Assembly: GCA_026874595.1 (NCBI GenBank)
Contig: CM049318.1
Span: 12,071,241 to 12,135,240 of the forward strand
Direction of reading: 5' to 3'
DNA from: Sipunculus nudus
Lineage: Eukaryota; Annelida; Sipuncula; Golfingiida; Sipunculidae
DNA: 64,000 nt
Positions within the stretch are counted from its first letter, which is position 1. The number at the start of each line of letters is the position of its first letter. Below, one piece after another: positions 61,481 to 64,000 of this stretch. The translations under genes were made by a program, and so were the position numbers. Under the pieces are notes generated by a model that saw only the letters and a program-made list of their open reading frames with translations, was not told the DNA's origin and did not search any database.

Positions 61481-62139
61481 TATGTTTTATTTGAATACCT
61501 CATTTTATTCATATCATCTACAACTTTGGGTTGTAAATAGACACACTGAATGATAACTTATCTAATATGATGACTTTTTAAGATACAGAACAATTCTCAT
61601 ATAAGAACCAGAACCGGATTCATGAGAACCTACCCAACCCCCTAATTTCTGCCCTCTCCCCCCTGCCATTGCTTCCCTCTCTCTCCCCCCCCCCCCCCTC
61701 CTCCTCACAGGTCATCTTCTCAGCCCTTCCATCAGACCTTTAACATGGCCCTGCAATATGACAGGGGACCATAACAAAGGAAGTCCGGAGTATATTCAAT
61801 CAGAACCTCTCACCTCCCAGCAAAATTCAATACACAGTCCCCATTAATGAGGGCCTCAATATGATGCCATTAAACATGGCACAGAATACAGAATTACTGC
61901 ACAATCTCAGCTACAATGACCAAAACCAGCCACAGAATAGTTGTTTGTGATGTCAACAATCCAGTCAATAAGCTCAGACGATTACAGCGACTTGTCAAGT
62001 ATCTGCACACAACTACTATTTGATGTTCACTCAGTATTATTATGTCGCAGTCATTGGTGACTGTAATCTACAGGCTGCTGATACATTTCTAATAGATAAA
62101 GAAAAACATCCTTTACAGTTAAGCAACAGACAAATATGT
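61481..62139. other. Non-coding interval with a C14 tract
   Basis: It contains a long pyrimidine stretch with 14 C at 61685-61698, ending ctcctcctcacag, which mimics a splice acceptor. None of the following frames is convincing as an exon, so none is called. Confidence 0.35.
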
Positions 62140-62870
62140 CCACGGAGCTATATCATGACAATGAGCCAAGACCAGATATTCCTTTAAAATTACAGACCAG
62201 TTCTTGAGCATAACCATTCAAACAAGCCTAGACCAGACATTCCTTTAAACATTACTGCCCATTAAGCCATATAATTCAAATAAAGCAAGACCAGTCAAAC
62301 TTAATATTTTTTAAAATACTGTACATTTAGCCAAGCATACAATGCATACAAGGCAATACCATTCAAACTCCCTGCAACTTTAAAAATTCTGTATATTAAG
62401 CCAAGCTTACAATTCATACAAAGCAAGACCAGTCAAACTTAATATTACTTAAAAACTCTGTATATTAAGCCGAGCATAGAATACATACATAGCAAGACCA
62501 GTCAAACTTGATCTTACTTTAGAAAATTCTGTATATTAAGCTAAGTTTACAATTCATACAATGCAAGACCAGTCAAACTTAATATAACTTTAAAAATTCT
62601 GTATAATAAGCCAAGCTTACAAAAATTTTTTATAAAAAGCAAGACCAGTCAAACTTAATATGACTTAAAAAATTCTGTATATTAAGCCAAGCTTACAATT
62701 CATACAAAGCAAGACCAGTCAAATTGATGTTACTTTAAAACTCTGGTCCATTCAAACCACACAAGACCAGTCAAACTTGATATTACTCTAAAACTCAAGT
62801 CCATTAGGCCATACAGTTCAAACAAAGTTAGACTAGACATTTAACTTTAAAACTACTACCCATCTTATCT
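62140..62870. repeat. About 69-bp tandem repeat
   Basis: gcaagaccagtcaaactt and close variants start at 62285, 62353, 62423, 62492, 62563, 62639 and 62709, spaced 68-76 bases, with more diverged units on both sides. A second fixed phrase is ctgtatattaagccaagctt. Confidence 0.88.
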
Positions 62871-63322
62871 AGGAAAGAGAAATTCTAGGGGGAAAAGTCT
62901 TTCATCTTTCATCAGTTCTAAAAATTACAGAACTAAAATACTGGTATAGATTTTTTTATAAACTGCCAAAAAGAATCGAAATGGAACAAGTTTTATAAAC
63001 TTTCAAATTTTCTGTTTATTGTCACACTATTGACTGTGGCCTCTTTCATACACAGAATATATAAACAACATTTTAGGGCATTTTTTTAGCATTTTCTATT
63101 ACTCTATATAATAACATCATACACTGGTTTAAAAAGTAAGAAACAAATTCCTTGGTAGATTTAAACTTCAGATATTTATTATTAATGTGGGAATGCTCAA
63201 AGTCTTTCCAAAATGATTGGCTGCATGGAAGGGGTTCCTGCTCTGACACCAATATTTACAGATACATCTGTCAACACTGGAAATTTAATTACAAGACTAT
63301 TACGGTGTTGCATTGTGATGGA
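62871..63322. other. AT-rich spacer between two tandem arrays
   Basis: Nothing recognisable; a short plus-strand frame (63152-63370) runs into the 48-bp array and is not called. Confidence 0.4.
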
Positions 63323-63591
63323 GCAGTAAGAATTTCTATTATTTCTGTCTGCGCATTCAGAGATAAATGAGCAGACAGAATTTCTATTATTTCTGTCTGA
63401 CCATACTGAAATAAATGAGCAGACAGAATTTCTGTTATTTCTGTCTGACTATCCTGAGATGAATAAGCAGACAGAATTTCTATTATTTCTGTCTAACCAT
63501 CCTAAAATAAATGAGCAGACAGAATTTCTATAATTTCTGTCTGACCATCCTGCAATAAATGAGCAGACAGAATTTCTATAATTTCAGCACA
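63323..63591. repeat. 48-bp tandem repeat, each unit a hairpin
   Basis: Units begin gcag at 63323, 63371, 63419, 63467, 63515 and 63563, exactly 48 bases apart. Each carries cagacagaa and, about ten bases later, its complement ttctgtctg, so every unit can form a 9-bp stem. The first unit has a mutated left arm and the last is truncated. Confidence 0.92.
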
Positions 63592-64000
63592 GCCAAGTAG
63601 CTGCAGTTTCAGCGGCTCATTTGATATGCTCAGATTTTGGCACCTTTTATTACCCTCTGGTGACTGCTTAACCTTCACAGTCTAATCTCAGCAACTGGAG
63701 AGATAACAATAACATGTGCTGATTCAGAATTATGAACAGGGATATATATTTATAATATAACTGACCATCAATTAAATGCAGATGATACTCAAATGATAAA
63801 ATGGCACTTATGAATAAATGCATTGCAAACTAGATAAGTAGTCTAGGACTGCACATATTCCTCCACCAGAATCATATAATGAAAGTTTGCTGTTTGCTAC
63901 ACAGAAATGTGTCACTATTCACCAACTCCTTAGCTGGATTACAAATGAGCCCTACAATAAATCAGCCATTAATACTATTAAGTAGGATAAAGAAATTGCC
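63592..64000. other. Unannotated right edge
   Basis: AT-rich sequence without a recognisable feature. Confidence 0.4.

Noticed and set aside
61640-61860. Strong-looking splice acceptor after a C14 pyrimidine tract
   Set aside because: Frames after the AG are short or unconvincing and no donor in phase was found.
63323-63591. CRISPR-like array
   Set aside because: Repeat and spacer are both conserved between units and the context is eukaryotic; it is a simple 48-bp tandem repeat.

Overview
The window looks like gene-poor nuclear DNA from an invertebrate animal. It is strongly AT-rich, has no bacterial-style gene packing, and is full of microsatellites, minisatellites and transposon relics. 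The repeat style suggests a lophotrochozoan, most likely a bivalve mollusc: hairpin-ended elements carrying short GACGGACG-type runs, tRNA-derived SINEs with a long shared body, and an L1/Tx1-like LINE. That assignment is an inference from general familiarity with such genomes; no species-level marker is present.

Host coding sequence is scarce. The left edge (1068-1140, then 1756-1775) can be read as the last two exons of a plus-strand gene, with good splice sites, a stop codon and an AATAAA signal. Three isolated minus-strand islands (42968-43173, 43851-44087, 56810-56939) look like possible exons of unrecognised genes and are low-confidence calls. I recognise no host protein family in any of them.

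The best-supported feature is a nearly full-length non-LTR retrotransposon on the minus strand (47189-52654). It has ORF1 (coiled coil plus L1 ORF1p-like C-terminus) and ORF2 (APE endonuclease, reverse transcriptase with YADD, C-terminal CCHC-like knuckle). It is flanked by a 14-bp target-site duplication and sits inside an older repeat whose uninterrupted paralogue lies at 39912-42532. ORF1 and ORF2 carry a few frameshifts and one nonsense codon, so this copy is probably dead but young.

Other mobile DNA: a group of elements sharing palindromic left ends and hairpin right ends (about 24141-25392, 31875-32948, 39912-42532, 44803-53752); a second hairpin-ended element with 325-bp internal modules (13730-14663); a third inverted-repeat element (28955-29335); a solo LTR with TATA box and poly(A) signal (29565-30209); and three SINE copies (16050-16305, 31271-31678, 60767-61148). 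The last SINE is inserted in a 53-bp satellite with a perfect 12-bp duplication.

Tandem repeats are diverse: 11-bp palindromic (2205-2580), 33-bp with a 142-bp higher-order period (4545-6884), 27-bp and 86-bp (14918-15705), CTATTA clusters (17291-17418, 18186-18322), 31-bp (21895-22285), about 179-bp (23860-25790, interrupted), 53-bp (59905-61480), about 69-bp (62140-62870) and 48-bp hairpin (63323-63591). Long open frames across the 27-bp and 33-bp arrays follow from unit lengths divisible by three and are not treated as genes. The remaining intervals are AT-rich single-copy-looking DNA with a few GC-richer islands that may be regulatory.
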